Shown here: piece by piece, positions 39,420-49,113 of the stretch
Numbering within the stretch: position 1 is the stretch's first letter
Layout of the letters: each line of letters opens with the position of its first letter
NCBI GenBank assembly: GCA_024281075.1
Contig: JAMXLK010000032.1
Span: forward strand, 1-49,130
DNA from: Vulcanimicrobiia bacterium
GTDB taxonomy: Bacteria; Vulcanimicrobiota; Vulcanimicrobiia; Vulcanimicrobiales; Vulcanimicrobiaceae
Direction of reading: 5' to 3'
DNA: 49,130 nt
Position numbers and translations under genes: made by a program
The notes under the pieces: generated by a model
Databases searched by the model: none
What the model saw: the letters and a program-made list of their open reading frames with translations, nothing else
Told to the model about the DNA's origin: nothing

Positions 39420-40059
39420 TGTTGTATTGATTGACCTTCGACGATAGTGCGGTGACGACGGTCGCAGCGCCTTGCGGCGTCACGGAGAGATGCGTCGGAA
39501 TCACCTGATCCTCGAACTTGGTGTAGGGCGTGTCGATCCCTAACGTCAGAAGATCGTACCGCCCTGTGGGAACGTAAAACGTGTGGTCGTTGTTGATGGC
39601 CGTTCCGGGATCGAGCATCGTATCTTGGCCGGTCGAGCGATTGCCGAGATTCGTAACGTAGGCCCAGCTGTAGAGTAGAACCGCCGGCTGCGCGCGATAG
39701 TATCGCGCGAAGGTGTATCGTAACCCGGGCTGCTGTGAGGAAACGCGCGATGTCGCCGGCACGATACGCTGACCGTATACGTTAACCGCTAATCCCAAGA
39801 AGTGGGCTCGCACGGTGCCCACGTTGCGCAGCTCCAAATGAAGGCCGACTCCGATAAGCCCGTTGCGCGCACCCAGCCGCTGCATGCTCGCGGTGACGTT
39901 GATGTCGGGGTCGGCCATCGCGGGCTTGATGCGATTTTCGTAGGCGAAGACGTAGAACGCCCAAATTCCCGCCGCCAGAATCGCGACCACCTCAACCACG
40001 TCGCGGACGGTCGCGACGGCGTGGGGCCCGCGAAGGCGGCCCTTTCCACCGAAGAGCAT
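39388..40059 (-). CDS. Membrane-anchored protein, unknown function
   Basis: The track starts at 40323, but the ATG at 40059 fits the pattern better and gives 223 aa. One membrane helix (VVEVVAILAAGIWAFYVFAY, about 23-42) is followed by an extracytoplasmic domain of about 170 aa: INVTASMQRLGARNGLIGVG, LHLELRNVGTVRAHFLGLAV, LRYTFARYYRAQPAVLLYSW and HTFYVPTGRYDLLTLGID. The alternating strands suggest a beta-sandwich. No cysteines, no family recognised. A strong terminator (40084-40116) lies just before it, so it has its own promoter or depends on readthrough. Its 3' end is antisense to the end of the threonine dehydratase-like gene. Confidence 0.7.
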   Translation of the reverse strand: MLFGGKGRLRGPHAVATVRDVVEVVAILAAGIWAFYVFAYENRIKPAMADPDINVTASMQRLGARNGLIGVGLHLELRNVGTVRAHFLGLAVNVYGQRIVPATSRVSSQQPGLRYTFARYYRAQPAVLLYSWAYVTNLGNRSTGQDTMLDPGTAINNDHTFYVPTGRYDLLTLGIDTPYTKFEDQVIPTHLSVTPQGAATVVTALSSKVNQYNIKPVASLDIR

Positions 40060-40083
40060 CGCAACGGCGTTTCGGCATCGGAA

Positions 40084-40116
40084 TAAAAAAAGCCGCCGCC
40101 CAAACGGACGGCGGCT
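40084..40116 (-). terminator. Rho-independent terminator of the secreted-protein gene
   Basis: On the minus strand AGCCGCCG pairs with CGGCGGCT over a 10-base loop (TCCGTTTGGG), followed by a T-run (TTTTTT, then ATTC). It lies 20 bp after the stop of the gene at 40137 and ends that transcript. Confidence 0.85.
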
Positions 40117-40136
40117 CGTAGGGCTTGACGCCGCGA

Positions 40137-40550
40137 TTACATCGCGCTCTTGGCGATCTCTCCGCAGGCGACGTACTTGCCGAGATTTGCGGCACTCTCG
40201 TGCACGTTGATCGCGTATTTTCCATCGAGCAGCTTGTCGATCGTCACGCCTTTCACGGTCGTCGTCGAACTGCCGTTGACTACGTTGCTCAATGCATACG
40301 CGACGCCTTTGAGATCGGCACACGTTCCATCGTGAATGTGCGCCGGCTGCGGCGTCGTGGCGGGCGCGCCTTTGATCGTTAGCACGACCTTGACGTCGGC
40401 GCCCATTTGGGTCAGCGTCGCGGTTCCGCTCTCGCCGGATCCGTTCTGTTCGTGGATAGCGACCGTCAAAGTAGAAGTGGCCGCCGCAGCCGAGAGCTGC
40501 GCGACGGTTACGAAAACGAGCGATATCATCAGCAGACTCAGTCTCTTCAT
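40137..40550 (-). CDS. Small exported CHRD-like protein
   Basis: The track extends to 41117 through the BNR gene in another frame; the ATG at 40550 with AAAGGAG five bases upstream gives 137 aa. The signal peptide is KRLSLLMISLVFVTVAQLSAAAA. The mature domain reads TLTVAIHEQNGSGESGTATL, VKVVLTIKGAP, PAHIHDGTCADLKGVAYALS and KYAINVHESAANLGKYVACG, a pattern like CHRD domains and other superoxide dismutase-like folds that pair 'aHIH.G.C' with a late histidine and cysteine. No catalytic claim. Its start lies 10 bp after the BNR gene stop, so both share a transcript that ends at the terminator downstream. Confidence 0.78.
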   Translation of the reverse strand: MKRLSLLMISLVFVTVAQLSAAAATSTLTVAIHEQNGSGESGTATLTQMGADVKVVLTIKGAPATTPQPAHIHDGTCADLKGVAYALSNVVNGSSTTTVKGVTIDKLLDGKYAINVHESAANLGKYVACGEIAKSAM

Positions 40551-40560
40551 GGTGCTCCTT

Positions 40561-43440
40561 TCACGGTTCGGAAGTTGCGGGACCGGAACTGTTCGCGCTC
40601 GCGAGCTTCGTAACCGCCTCGGCGGCTTGGCGCGTCGGTGGAGCGTCTGCGCCGTCGATCGTATCGAGCAAGGCGGCGGCTTCTTCGTTGAGTTGATGAT
40701 CCTTGCGCGCATAGCTGCGATCCATAATCGACGCGAGCTGAGCCGAAAGCCGGTACTGCTGCTCGAGGGACTGCTGCGACATAGCAACGCGGGGGTCCAT
40801 GACGACTTCGAGCGGTTGCTCGAAGGTGTGCCCATCGACGTCGAGCCGCACCGTGTAGCGCCCGGGCACGACCAGTACGCCTTCCGGTATGCGGGGCGTG
40901 CCGCGCGGAACGGCCGAAATCGGCAGATCTTGCGCAAACGACGGCGGCGGCGCCTCGCGCAGATTCCAAATGAAGCGATGCATCCCAGCGCTCGCCGGCG
41001 GCCGTACGAACGGCGCTTCCCAATACGCCGGCTTATCGAGATGCGGGATTGGCGCCGGGAGCGGATCGCTGCTCGCGTACCGGCGTACCTCGCGGCCGTT
41101 ACGGTCGTAGATCGCAATGGTTACGCGCTGCGCGGGTGATGCCAGCGCGTAATCGATAATCGCGCCATCCGGCGGATTCTCGCCGCGCGGCTCTTCGGGG
41201 GGCAGCGGCGTGTCGGTATTGGTACTGCGCCGCACGCGATATGCGCGCTCCGGCGCGAAGAGATGCGACCCCGAAACGTTGCGGGCCAGTTCACGGAGTG
41301 GTTCGACGTCATCTAAGATCCAAAAGCCGCGGCCGTGCGTCGCGACGACGGCGTCACCTTGATGGATGATGAGATCCCGTACGGAGGTGTGCGGCAGATT
41401 GAGCTGCAGCGACTGCCAGTTCGCGCCGGCATCGAACGAAACGTAGACGCCGTTTTCGGTTGCCGCGTAGAGCAGCTGCGGCTCGATGGGATCCTGACGG
41501 ACGGCGTTCACCGGCTGATTCGGCAATCCGTTGACGGCGAGCTGCCAAGTGGTACCGCCGTTACGGGTCACGTAGACGTACGGACGAAGATCGTTGAGCC
41601 TGAAGCGATTCACGGCAACGAACGCCGTGTTGTCGTTGAAGCGCGACGCATCGATCTGCGCGACCTTACTCCAGGGCGTCAGCGCCGGCGGCGTCACGTT
41701 CGTCCAACGCTTGCCGCCATCACGCGTGAGCCAGATCAAACCGTCGTCCGTCCCGGCCCAGATCGTTCCCTCGCGCACGCGCGACGGCGCGAGCGCATAC
41801 ACGACGCCGCGATGCGCGCCTTTTTGCGGATCGTCATTCTCAAAGGCTCCAAGCACCGCCGGAACGCCCGGGTGAGCGCGCGTCAGATCGGGACTGACGG
41901 TGCGCCAGCTCTGGCCGCCGTTTTCGGTTGCAAACACGAAATTGCCGCCGAAGTAGAGGCGGCGTTTATCGAGCGGATCGAACGCAAGCGGCTCGGTTCG
42001 AACCATGCGATATCGCTTCGACGGCATTGGGACCGGCGAAATCTCCTGCGCTTGTCCCGTGCGCTCGTCGAACTTCTGCACCTTTCCGCCGAAGAAGATG
42101 CCGGGATGGAGCGGATCGGGAACGACGTAGCCGTATTCCTGTGCGCCGGCCGGATGCCAATCGCGTTCAGTCGTTTCGCCCCAATCGCCGCGGCTTCGAA
42201 CGCATGCGGACCCGCTCTCTTGCTGTCCGCCGCAGACCCAATAGGGAAACCGGTCGTCGGCATTGACGTGGAACATCTGCGCCGTCGGCTGATTGTACCA
42301 GGAACTCCAGGTCGCGCCGCCGTCCACCGAAATCGTCGCGCCTTGGTCGCTCGCTAGCGCAATGATGCTCGGATCGCGCGGGTTGATCCACGCGCGGTGA
42401 TAGTCGTCGCCGCCCGGCGCGCCTTTGATGGCGACCATTGTCTTGCCGCCGTCAGTCGAACGATAAGTCGACGTATTGGTGAGATAAACCGTTTGCGCAT
42501 CGCGCGGATCGACAGCGAGCGAGACGAGATCGCCGCCGCGTTGTGCGATTTCATCGGCGTCGTTCACGCGAGTAAAGTGCGCGCCGGCATCGTCGCTGCG
42601 ATAGAGCGCACCGGCCGCGTCGCCCTTCGATTCGACGTCGGCATACGCGTAGATTACGTTGGAATTGCTTGGTGCGACGGCAACCGCTGCACGGCCGATG
42701 CGCGCCGGCAATCCGGACTGCAGCTGCGTCCAGGTCGTTCCGCCGTCCGCGGATTTGAAGATGCCGCTGCCGGGTAGTTCGAACGAGCCGCCGATCTCCC
42801 ACGGCGCCTGACGGGCCGCCCAAAGCGTCGCATACACCACGTTCGAATTACGCGGATCGAGCGTAACGTCGAACGCGCCGACGTCTTCGTTTTTGTAGAG
42901 CACGCGCTCGAACGTGGCACCGCCATCGAGCGTGCGATAGATGCCGCGTTCTTCATTGGGACCGTACGGGTGTCCGAGCACGGCGACGAAGAGCCGATTC
43001 GGATTCGCCGGATCGATCGCCATAGATGCGATCTGCTGACCGTCGCGCAACCCCAAATGCGTCCATGTCGTACCGCCGTCAGTCGATTTGTAGATGCCGT
43101 CGCCGACCGCAAGATCCGGACGCTGCAATCCTTCGCCGCTCCCGGCATAAACGATACGCGGATCGCTCGGCGATACCGCAATTGCGCCGACGGAGCCCGT
43201 GCCTTCCCGATCGAAAATCGGAACCCACGAGCGCCCGGCGTTATCGCTTCTCCATATGCCGCCGTTGACGGCGGCGATGTAGAAGAGATTGGGCTGATTC
43301 GGTACGCCGTCGAGCGCAACGGTCCGGCCGCCGCGCATTGGTCCGACGAAGCGCCAATGCAAACTTTGATACATCGACGTCGCAACGGGCCGTACGTCGA
43401 GCTGATTCGCACCGAGCGTGAGTCCGAGTGCGAGCAGCAA
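40561..43440 (-). CDS. Secreted sortilin/BNR-repeat protein (VPS10-like beta-propeller)
   Basis: 959 aa from the track's TTG. Many BNR/Asp-box and sortilin-N motifs occur: NGGIWRSDNAGRSWVPIF, GDGIYKSTDGGTTWTHLG, ERGIYRTLDGGATFERVL, GSGIFKSADGGTTWTQLQ, and later TRDGGKRWTNVTP and TRNGGTTWQLAV. These proteins form ten-bladed or two seven-bladed propellers and are often annotated as glycosyl hydrolases, mostly without tested activity. The C-terminal third (after residue about 700) has RVTIAIYDRNGREVRRY and a beta domain, as in long family members. The signal peptide is incomplete with TTG; ATA at 43467, overlapping the YkgJ stop as ATAA, would give SVAFFRSSLLLALGLTLGANQ. Probably exported, substrate unknown. 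Confidence 0.88.
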   Translation of the reverse strand: MLLALGLTLGANQLDVRPVATSMYQSLHWRFVGPMRGGRTVALDGVPNQPNLFYIAAVNGGIWRSDNAGRSWVPIFDREGTGSVGAIAVSPSDPRIVYAGSGEGLQRPDLAVGDGIYKSTDGGTTWTHLGLRDGQQIASMAIDPANPNRLFVAVLGHPYGPNEERGIYRTLDGGATFERVLYKNEDVGAFDVTLDPRNSNVVYATLWAARQAPWEIGGSFELPGSGIFKSADGGTTWTQLQSGLPARIGRAAVAVAPSNSNVIYAYADVESKGDAAGALYRSDDAGAHFTRVNDADEIAQRGGDLVSLAVDPRDAQTVYLTNTSTYRSTDGGKTMVAIKGAPGGDDYHRAWINPRDPSIIALASDQGATISVDGGATWSSWYNQPTAQMFHVNADDRFPYWVCGGQQESGSACVRSRGDWGETTERDWHPAGAQEYGYVVPDPLHPGIFFGGKVQKFDERTGQAQEISPVPMPSKRYRMVRTEPLAFDPLDKRRLYFGGNFVFATENGGQSWRTVSPDLTRAHPGVPAVLGAFENDDPQKGAHRGVVYALAPSRVREGTIWAGTDDGLIWLTRDGGKRWTNVTPPALTPWSKVAQIDASRFNDNTAFVAVNRFRLNDLRPYVYVTRNGGTTWQLAVNGLPNQPVNAVRQDPIEPQLLYAATENGVYVSFDAGANWQSLQLNLPHTSVRDLIIHQGDAVVATHGRGFWILDDVEPLRELARNVSGSHLFAPERAYRVRRSTNTDTPLPPEEPRGENPPDGAIIDYALASPAQRVTIAIYDRNGREVRRYASSDPLPAPIPHLDKPAYWEAPFVRPPASAGMHRFIWNLREAPPPSFAQDLPISAVPRGTPRIPEGVLVVPGRYTVRLDVDGHTFEQPLEVVMDPRVAMSQQSLEQQYRLSAQLASIMDRSYARKDHQLNEEAAALLDTIDGADAPPTRQAAEAVTKLASANSSGPATSEP

Positions 43441-43463
43441 CGAAGAACGAAAGAAAGCGACGC

Positions 43464-44147
43464 TTATAGTCGTTTCCCGTTTCGCGAGCGCCCGCGCCGC
43501 TTCGGCTGAAAGGCCGCTCCGACTTTGAACGATGACTTGTGCGGCAGCGACGCGTCGACGTCGTCACAGCCGATCGGCGTAAACTCGCGGCAGTCGCCCG
43601 GACGGGCGGGGTAAATGCCGCAGTAGTACCGGCCGCTGCGCGATCCCATCAGGAAGACGCACTGGTCGGAGATGTCGTCGCCGACTTTACGCAGCCAGCC
43701 TACGTGGTAGCCGTCGGCCGAAGGCCGCGCGACGACGTAGCGCTCCATCGTTTCCGCGTACGTCAAACCGAGATGATCGGCGATGCGCTGCACGTCGGAC
43801 TTGCTCACGAACGGCTCGTACCCGCTGCAACATTCCGCGCAGCCCGGCGGGCAGGCGATGTTTTCGGGCATCTCTTTGAGATGCTTGCGGGCGAGCTCGA
43901 TGACGCCGCGCACGGCGTTGACGAATGCCGGATCGTCGTTGTATTTGTAGACCCACTCGCGGTGTGCGATTTCGTTGGTGTTGTAATACCGCGTCGTCTT
44001 TTCGTCGAACTCGATCGTAATGTGTTCTTCGTCGATTTCGATTTTATTGACGTGCTCGAGCGGACGCGCATCCAAGAGCTCGGGGTGAGTCTGCTGTCCC
44101 GTCCGCCGCGAGAAGTTTCGTAAATTGATGAGGTCGATCGTCTCCAT
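43464..44147 (-). CDS. YkgJ-family cysteine cluster protein (zinc/iron-chelating)
   Basis: 227 aa. The family signature lies in the second half: CPPGCAECCSGYEPFVSKSD, then DQCVFLMGSRSGRYYCGIYPARPGDCREF, the C-x3-C-x2-CC ... C ... Y-x-x-RP-x-x-CR-x-F cysteine cluster that binds Fe-S or zinc in this family. The N-terminal 95 residues (IEIDEEHITIEFDEKTTRYY) are an extension beyond the core. The function of YkgJ proteins is not settled; some are linked to metal handling. A basic KRRGRSRNGKRL tail ends the protein. It is divergent from the ROK kinase (62 bp). Confidence 0.9.
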   Translation of the reverse strand: METIDLINLRNFSRRTGQQTHPELLDARPLEHVNKIEIDEEHITIEFDEKTTRYYNTNEIAHREWVYKYNDDPAFVNAVRGVIELARKHLKEMPENIACPPGCAECCSGYEPFVSKSDVQRIADHLGLTYAETMERYVVARPSADGYHVGWLRKVGDDISDQCVFLMGSRSGRYYCGIYPARPGDCREFTPIGCDDVDASLPHKSSFKVGAAFQPKRRGRSRNGKRL

Positions 44148-44209
44148 AACGTCATCTCGATTCCCTGCCTTGCGGGTACAGCCTTCGCAAAGAGCAAAAG
44201 AGAGCGGCC

Positions 44210-45172
44210 ATGCGAACGGCTATCGGAGTCGATCTCGGCGGCTCGCACGTAACGGCGGCCGTGGTAACCGAGGACGGGACGATCCATCAGCAGCACGAGA
44301 AAGACCTCGAAGATCTCCAGTTTGACAAGGTCATCGCCGCGCTCGAAGAGACGATCGGCGCGGCGCTCAAAGCAGCGGGCAACGCAACCGGCATTGGAAT
44401 CGGATCCCCGGGCAATATCGACGCCGCGTCGGGCGCCGTGCTCTACAGTCCCAACTTCGGCTGGCAGAATGAGCCGCTGGGCGCCGCGCTTCGCTCGCGT
44501 TTCGGCGTACCGGTCTACGTTGCGAACGATGCGCGCTGCGCCACGCTGGGCGAGTACACCTTCGGAACCGGCAAAGGAACCAAGGACTTCGTCCTTCTCA
44601 CGTTGGGGACCGGGATCGGCGGCGGAATCGTCGCGGGCGGCGAGCTTCTACTCGGCAATCGGTGGGGCGCCGGCGAGATCGGCCACCATCAAATTCGCCC
44701 GACCGACGGCTTTGTCTGCGGCTGTACGAAGATCGGTTGCTTCGAAGCCCAGGCGTCCGGAACGGGTTTGATTCGTCACGCATTTGCCGTCGCGTCGTCC
44801 TTTCCGCGCAGCGCCTTGCTCGACGTTGCCCGGGATAAGCTCAGCTCGAAAAAGATTCGCAAAGCTGCCCAGGCCGGCGACGGCCACGCGCTTGCGGCGT
44901 GGCGTAACTTCACCGGCGACCTCGCGATCGGTCTCGCGAACATCATCGCTTTCGTCAATCCGCAGACCATCGCACTCGGCGGCGGCGTGTCGACCGCCGG
45001 TGATTTCATGCTCGATGCGGTACGGCCGCTGGTAGAAACGTTAACGACGATGGTCCCGCGGGGTACGACCAACATCGTGGTGGCCTCACTCGGGAACGAC
45101 GCCGGCCAGGTCGGCGCGGCAACGATGGCGCTCAAGGGCGGTTTGACCGCGGCGGTCGCCGTTGCGGTTTAG
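44210..45172 (+). CDS. ROK-family sugar kinase, glucokinase-like
   Basis: 320 aa with AAAGAGAG upstream of the ATG. The phosphate loop is [15 protein letters not shown], followed by [29 protein letters not shown] with the catalytic Asp, [16 protein letters not shown] and the ROK zinc motif GEIGHHQI...[15 protein letters not shown] with three cysteines and a histidine. These match bacterial ROK glucokinases (glucose to glucose-6-P with ATP), though ManNAc and GlcNAc kinases are close relatives; in view of nanE at 22.5 kb, that alternative deserves mention. The next gene overlaps its end by 11 bp. Confidence 0.92.
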   Translation: MRTAIGVDLGGSHVTAAVVTEDGTIHQQHEKDLEDLQFDKVIAALEETIGAALKAAGNATGIGIGSPGNIDAASGAVLYSPNFGWQNEPLGAALRSRFGVPVYVANDARCATLGEYTFGTGKGTKDFVLLTLGTGIGGGIVAGGELLLGNRWGAGEIGHHQIRPTDGFVCGCTKIGCFEAQASGTGLIRHAFAVASSFPRSALLDVARDKLSSKKIRKAAQAGDGHALAAWRNFTGDLAIGLANIIAFVNPQTIALGGGVSTAGDFMLDAVRPLVETLTTMVPRGTTNIVVASLGNDAGQVGAATMALKGGLTAAVAVAV

Positions 45173-46571
45173 CGGTATTCTTCTAGCGGCGCTCCCGCTG
45201 CTCTTGAGCGCGGCGATGCTGCCGGGGCGCTCGCAAAGCGGCGGGGATCCGATTCATAAGATTCGGCACGTCGTTATTATCATGCAAGAGAACCGTTCGT
45301 TCGATACCTACTTCGGCACGTTTCCGGGAGCGGACGGCATCCCGATGAAGAACGGCGTTCCGACGGTCTGCGTCAACGATCCGCAGACCAACACGTGCGT
45401 TCGCCCGTATCACGACGCCAATGACCGCAACCGCGGCGGACCGCACAGCGCCAAGGCGGCCGTTGCGGTCATCAATGGCGGCAAGATGGACGGCTTCATT
45501 GAGGTGGCGCAACGCGGCAAGCGCGCATGCCGGAATCCGGATGCGCCCGACTGCGCGGGCGGCACGGACGTCATGGGCTACCACGACGGTCGCGATCTGC
45601 AGAACTATTGGCGGTACGCGCGCGATTACGTGCTGCAGGACAAAATGTTCGAGCCCAACGCGTCGTGGAGCTTACCCCAGCATCTCTTTATGGTTTCCGC
45701 CTGGTCGGCGTACTGCAAGCGCATCGGCGACCCGATGAGCTGCGTAAACGAGCTGCAGGACCCCGATTATCCGCCGGATTTTCGGGCGCGCCGCAACCCG
45801 CACTTTCGCTCGCCGGAGCCGGGGCGGCCCGATTATGCGTGGACCGATATAACGTATCTTCTGCACGCGCATCATGTGAGCTGGGCGTATTACGTGATGG
45901 CCGGAACCGAGCCGGATTGCGCCAACGATCAAGCCGACTGCGGACCGGTGCAGCAAAAAGCCAAGACGCCTGGGATCTGGAATCCGCTGCCTTTTTTCGA
46001 TACGGTCAAGCGCGACGGCGAGCTCGGCAACATTCGCGACCTGCGCGATTTCTATGCCGCCGCCGCCAACGGCACGCTGCCGTCGGTGGTATGGATTTGC
46101 CCGGCGGGCCCATACAGCGAACATCCGCCGGGGCTCGTGAGCCGCGGACAAGCGTACGTGACCGGACTCATCAACACCATCATGCGCGGCCGCGATTGGA
46201 ACAGCACCGCGATCTTCTTGACGTGGGACGACTGGGGCGGCTTTTACGATCACGTTCCGCCGCCGCGTGTTGACGAGAACGGTTATGGCTTACGCGTTCC
46301 GGGCATCGTAATCAGTCCGTATGCGCGGCGCGGCTTCATCGATCACCAAACGCTCAGCCACGACGCTTACCTCAAGTTCATCGAAGATGATTTTCTCGGC
46401 GGCGCGCGCATAGATCCGCGAACCAACGGGCGCCCAGACAATCGCCCGACGGTTCGCGAAAACGTTTCTATCCTTGGAGATCTGCGCCGCGACTTCGATT
46501 TTACACAAAAGCCGCGCGCGCCGGAAATCTTACCCGGCGCGATCTTTTGGGACGGGGAGACGGCTAAATAA
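45162..46571 (+). CDS. Exported phosphoesterase (phospholipase C/acid phosphatase family)
   Basis: 469 aa from a TTG overlapping the kinase. Signal peptide [18 protein letters not shown]. Family PF04185 motifs: [26 protein letters not shown] near the N-terminus, [15 protein letters not shown] in the middle, [13 protein letters not shown] and [18 protein letters not shown] late, with the Asp/His/Glu metal ligands. Compared with the paralog at 27036 it has no lipobox and a longer insert with many cysteines ([41 protein letters not shown]), suggesting a disulfide-rich secreted enzyme. Substrate unknown; phosphate scavenging is a fair guess. Confidence 0.92.
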   Translation: MRFSGILLAALPLLLSAAMLPGRSQSGGDPIHKIRHVVIIMQENRSFDTYFGTFPGADGIPMKNGVPTVCVNDPQTNTCVRPYHDANDRNRGGPHSAKAAVAVINGGKMDGFIEVAQRGKRACRNPDAPDCAGGTDVMGYHDGRDLQNYWRYARDYVLQDKMFEPNASWSLPQHLFMVSAWSAYCKRIGDPMSCVNELQDPDYPPDFRARRNPHFRSPEPGRPDYAWTDITYLLHAHHVSWAYYVMAGTEPDCANDQADCGPVQQKAKTPGIWNPLPFFDTVKRDGELGNIRDLRDFYAAAANGTLPSVVWICPAGPYSEHPPGLVSRGQAYVTGLINTIMRGRDWNSTAIFLTWDDWGGFYDHVPPPRVDENGYGLRVPGIVISPYARRGFIDHQTLSHDAYLKFIEDDFLGGARIDPRTNGRPDNRPTVRENVSILGDLRRDFDFTQKPRAPEILPGAIFWDGETAK

Positions 46572-46662
46572 GGCCGCCGTGACCCCACAGGAGCACGGCC
46601 GCCGCGCCGATACACCAGGCGGCAAGGACGATGCTCAGGGGTTTCATCGAAAGAACGGTCAT
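46564..46662 (-). CDS. Possible 32-aa single-span membrane peptide (below ORF track cutoff)
   Basis: Reading the minus strand from ATG 46662 gives [20 protein letters not shown] and then [11 protein letters not shown] before TAG; a second ATG at 46647 would give 27 aa. The product is one hydrophobic helix with a basic N-terminus, the usual form of small membrane peptides. The stop overlaps the end of the convergent phosphoesterase gene by 8 bp. No strong ribosome site is visible, so this is a candidate only. Confidence 0.35.
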   Translation of the reverse strand: MTVLSMKPLSIVLAAWCIGAAAVLLWGHGGLI

Positions 46663-46707
46663 TACACTTCTATAACGACGACGTCGCGCGCGGTGTTTCG
46701 TCGGGCG

Positions 46708-49113
46708 TCATTCAGACGCTTCCGCAATCGCTTGCGATTCGGAAAGCCGGGAACCCTGGTCACTTAATACGGTCCTTTCGTCGTCCTCGAGCCGCTGCGC
46801 GAGCGCTTTCGCCAGGATATCGTAGGTCCGCAACTCAGTCGCGTCGCGGCGAAGCCCTTCGTCGCGGTACCACCCATCGACGTAACCGGCGAGTCTCGCG
46901 GCGCGATGGACATCTCCATTGAGCGCCGCGACGGTCGCTAGGTGTTGGATCGCCGCGGCGACCTCGATCGGCGAAGCCCAGCGCGCAAGCATCAGCGCGT
47001 CGCGAGCATCGGCATATGCGCCATCGAGATCTTGCAGCGTGAGACGGTACGCAGCCGAGTTAACGAGTGCGCTCGCCTCCCGATGTCGCGATCCGACGCG
47101 CCGAGACGCCGCCACTGCAGCGTTCGCGTATTCCAAGGCACGCTCGTAGTGCTCAACGCCGTATTCCAGCTCACCCATGTTGATGCGAATGATCGTCGAT
47201 TCGTGCTCCTCGCCGAGCGCGGTCAGCAAGGAGAGCGCCTCGGCGAAACATCGGCGTGCCTCGTCCATGTCCCCCTTCACCGCGCAAATGTGCGCGCGCA
47301 AACTGAGCGCTGCCGCAAAACGTCGGGACGTAGCGAGATCGTAGGCTTTACAAGACTCGAGCGCACGACGATTCGCGTTTTCGGCTTCATCGATCCGTCC
47401 CGCTTGCAAAAATCCGGCGGTCATCTGATGCAACGCGGCAATTTTCTTATCCGGCTCGACGTCACGGCCGTCGAGCGCGAGTGCGCGTTGAGCCGCCTCG
47501 GCACTGTAGATGCCGAAGTTCACCATTGACAGGCTGTACCAAACGTTTGCTGCGAGTGCCGTGTCGCTTGTATCGTCGATGCGCGACAAGAGGGTCTTCA
47601 GCCAACGACGGGGCTCGTCGTATCCATGATTCATGCGCCAAACGCCCGCGAAACCGCAGGCGATGCGCGCCGCCAGCGATACGTTGCCCGCCTTCAGCGC
47701 CCAATCGAAGGCCGAACGCGCGTTTTCAAGCTCCGGTTCGAATTTGCGCACCCATGTCTCGACGGTCGTCGCGAGACCGGCGGCACCTGCTTCGTCGGCC
47801 AATCCGCCAACCCAATCCGCATGCCGCCGGGCGAGCGTTTCAAACTCCTTGCGCTGCTTGAACTGATCGACTGCGAAGGCGCGCGTCGATTCCATGAAGC
47901 GATAGCGAGTCTGAGTTCCATCATCTTCGGGAACGAGAAAAGATTTCTCTGCGAGCGACGAGAGAAGTTCAAAGATATCCGCTTGTGCCAGCGCAGCGTC
48001 CGCCGTAACCTTTTCCGCTGCTCCGATTGTAAAGCCGCCGACGAAAATAGAGAGCCGTTCCAAGAGGCGCTGCTCGCTCTGCGAGAGCAAGTCGTAACCC
48101 CAGTCGATCGCGGCGTACATCGTTTGCTGACGCGGCACCGCGTTGCGGTTCCCGCCACCGAGCACGTCAAAACGTTCGTAGAGTTTGTCGCGGAGCGTCT
48201 GGAGCGAAAATGCATTGACGCGTGCGGCGGCAAGCTCGATCGCGAGCGGAATGCCGTCGAGCCGCCGGCAGATGTCGGCAACGAGGTCTGTGTTGGCGTC
48301 GGTGAGTTCGAAGCGGTAGTCGGCTGCACGCGCGCGCTCGGCAAAGAGCTCGATCGCTCCGCGATTGTCGAGTGACGGCACGCGGTAAGCGCGTTCGCCC
48401 GCGACCTTCAGCGGTTCGCGGCTGGTTGCGAGAATTCGAACGTGCCGGCAGCGGGCCAGCACGTCATTTGCGAGGTTCGCCGCATAGCTGATGACGTGCT
48501 CGCAGTTATCGAAGATCAAGAGCACTGACTTATTTTTGAGAGATGAGATCAGCGCGTCCGCCAATGAACGATTCGACGACTCCCGAACGCCGACCGCCGA
48601 AGCGACCACGCCGACAACCGATTCGCTGGTCGCCATCGCGAGCGCAATGAACCGAACCTCGCGGCCCTTCTCCGCGGCTGCGACGCGCAGAGCGAGTTGC
48701 GTCTTCCCAATCCCTCCGGTGCCGGTCAGCGTGACGAGCCGATGCTCTCCGATGAGCGACGTGATTTCGCCGAGCTCGATCTCGCGCCCGACGAAGCTCG
48801 TGAGCGGCAGCGGAAGCTCTGCCGATTCGTCGGCCTCGGGTTCGCCGGTCCGGCTCAGGCGACGGGTGCGGGTGCGGCTGGCGGCGGCTTCGAATTCGCG
48901 CCGCCGCTCGCCGTCGAGCGCCAGCGCGGCGGCCAGAAGTGCGACCGTCTCTCGTTGCGGACTTCGCCGATGACCGCGCTCGAGCGCGCTGATGCCGTCG
49001 GTGCTCATGCGAGCTCGCTCGGCGAGTATTTCTTGCGAAAGACCCGCGGCCAACCGGTGTTCTTTTAGGAGCGCTCCAAACGGGATGCCCAAAGGCGCTC
49101 CCTCATCCTCCAT
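46708..49113 (-). CDS. XRE-type HTH / NB-ARC ATPase / TPR transcriptional regulator
   Basis: 801 aa. Residues about 10-68 are an XRE helix-turn-helix (LLKEHRLAAGLSQEILAERA, then ISALERGHRRSPQRETVALL). After a charged linker, SFVGREIELGEI starts a NB-ARC/AAA-like ATPase with Walker A TGTGGIGKTQLAL and Walker B VLLIFDNCEH, then sensor-like ILATSREPL and GIPLAIELAAARV. The last 400 residues are helical repeats of TPR type (ALRLAN-like ERALEYANAAVAASRRVGSR, DLDGAYADARDALML). This is the layout of STAND-class regulators (AfsR/MalT-like relatives) in which a ligand or partner binding to TPRs releases ATP-driven oligomerisation. Targets are unknown; no divergent gene is inside the window. GGAGG lies just before the ATG. 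Confidence 0.9.
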   Translation of the reverse strand: MEDEGAPLGIPFGALLKEHRLAAGLSQEILAERARMSTDGISALERGHRRSPQRETVALLAAALALDGERRREFEAAASRTRTRRLSRTGEPEADESAELPLPLTSFVGREIELGEITSLIGEHRLVTLTGTGGIGKTQLALRVAAAEKGREVRFIALAMATSESVVGVVASAVGVRESSNRSLADALISSLKNKSVLLIFDNCEHVISYAANLANDVLARCRHVRILATSREPLKVAGERAYRVPSLDNRGAIELFAERARAADYRFELTDANTDLVADICRRLDGIPLAIELAAARVNAFSLQTLRDKLYERFDVLGGGNRNAVPRQQTMYAAIDWGYDLLSQSEQRLLERLSIFVGGFTIGAAEKVTADAALAQADIFELLSSLAEKSFLVPEDDGTQTRYRFMESTRAFAVDQFKQRKEFETLARRHADWVGGLADEAGAAGLATTVETWVRKFEPELENARSAFDWALKAGNVSLAARIACGFAGVWRMNHGYDEPRRWLKTLLSRIDDTSDTALAANVWYSLSMVNFGIYSAEAAQRALALDGRDVEPDKKIAALHQMTAGFLQAGRIDEAENANRRALESCKAYDLATSRRFAAALSLRAHICAVKGDMDEARRCFAEALSLLTALGEEHESTIIRINMGELEYGVEHYERALEYANAAVAASRRVGSRHREASALVNSAAYRLTLQDLDGAYADARDALMLARWASPIEVAAAIQHLATVAALNGDVHRAARLAGYVDGWYRDEGLRRDATELRTYDILAKALAQRLEDDERTVLSDQGSRLSESQAIAEASE

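Noticed and set aside
40551-41117. N-terminal extension of the CHRD-like gene
   Set aside because: Shadow of the BNR gene; ATG 40550 has an AAAGGAG ribosome site and a signal peptide.
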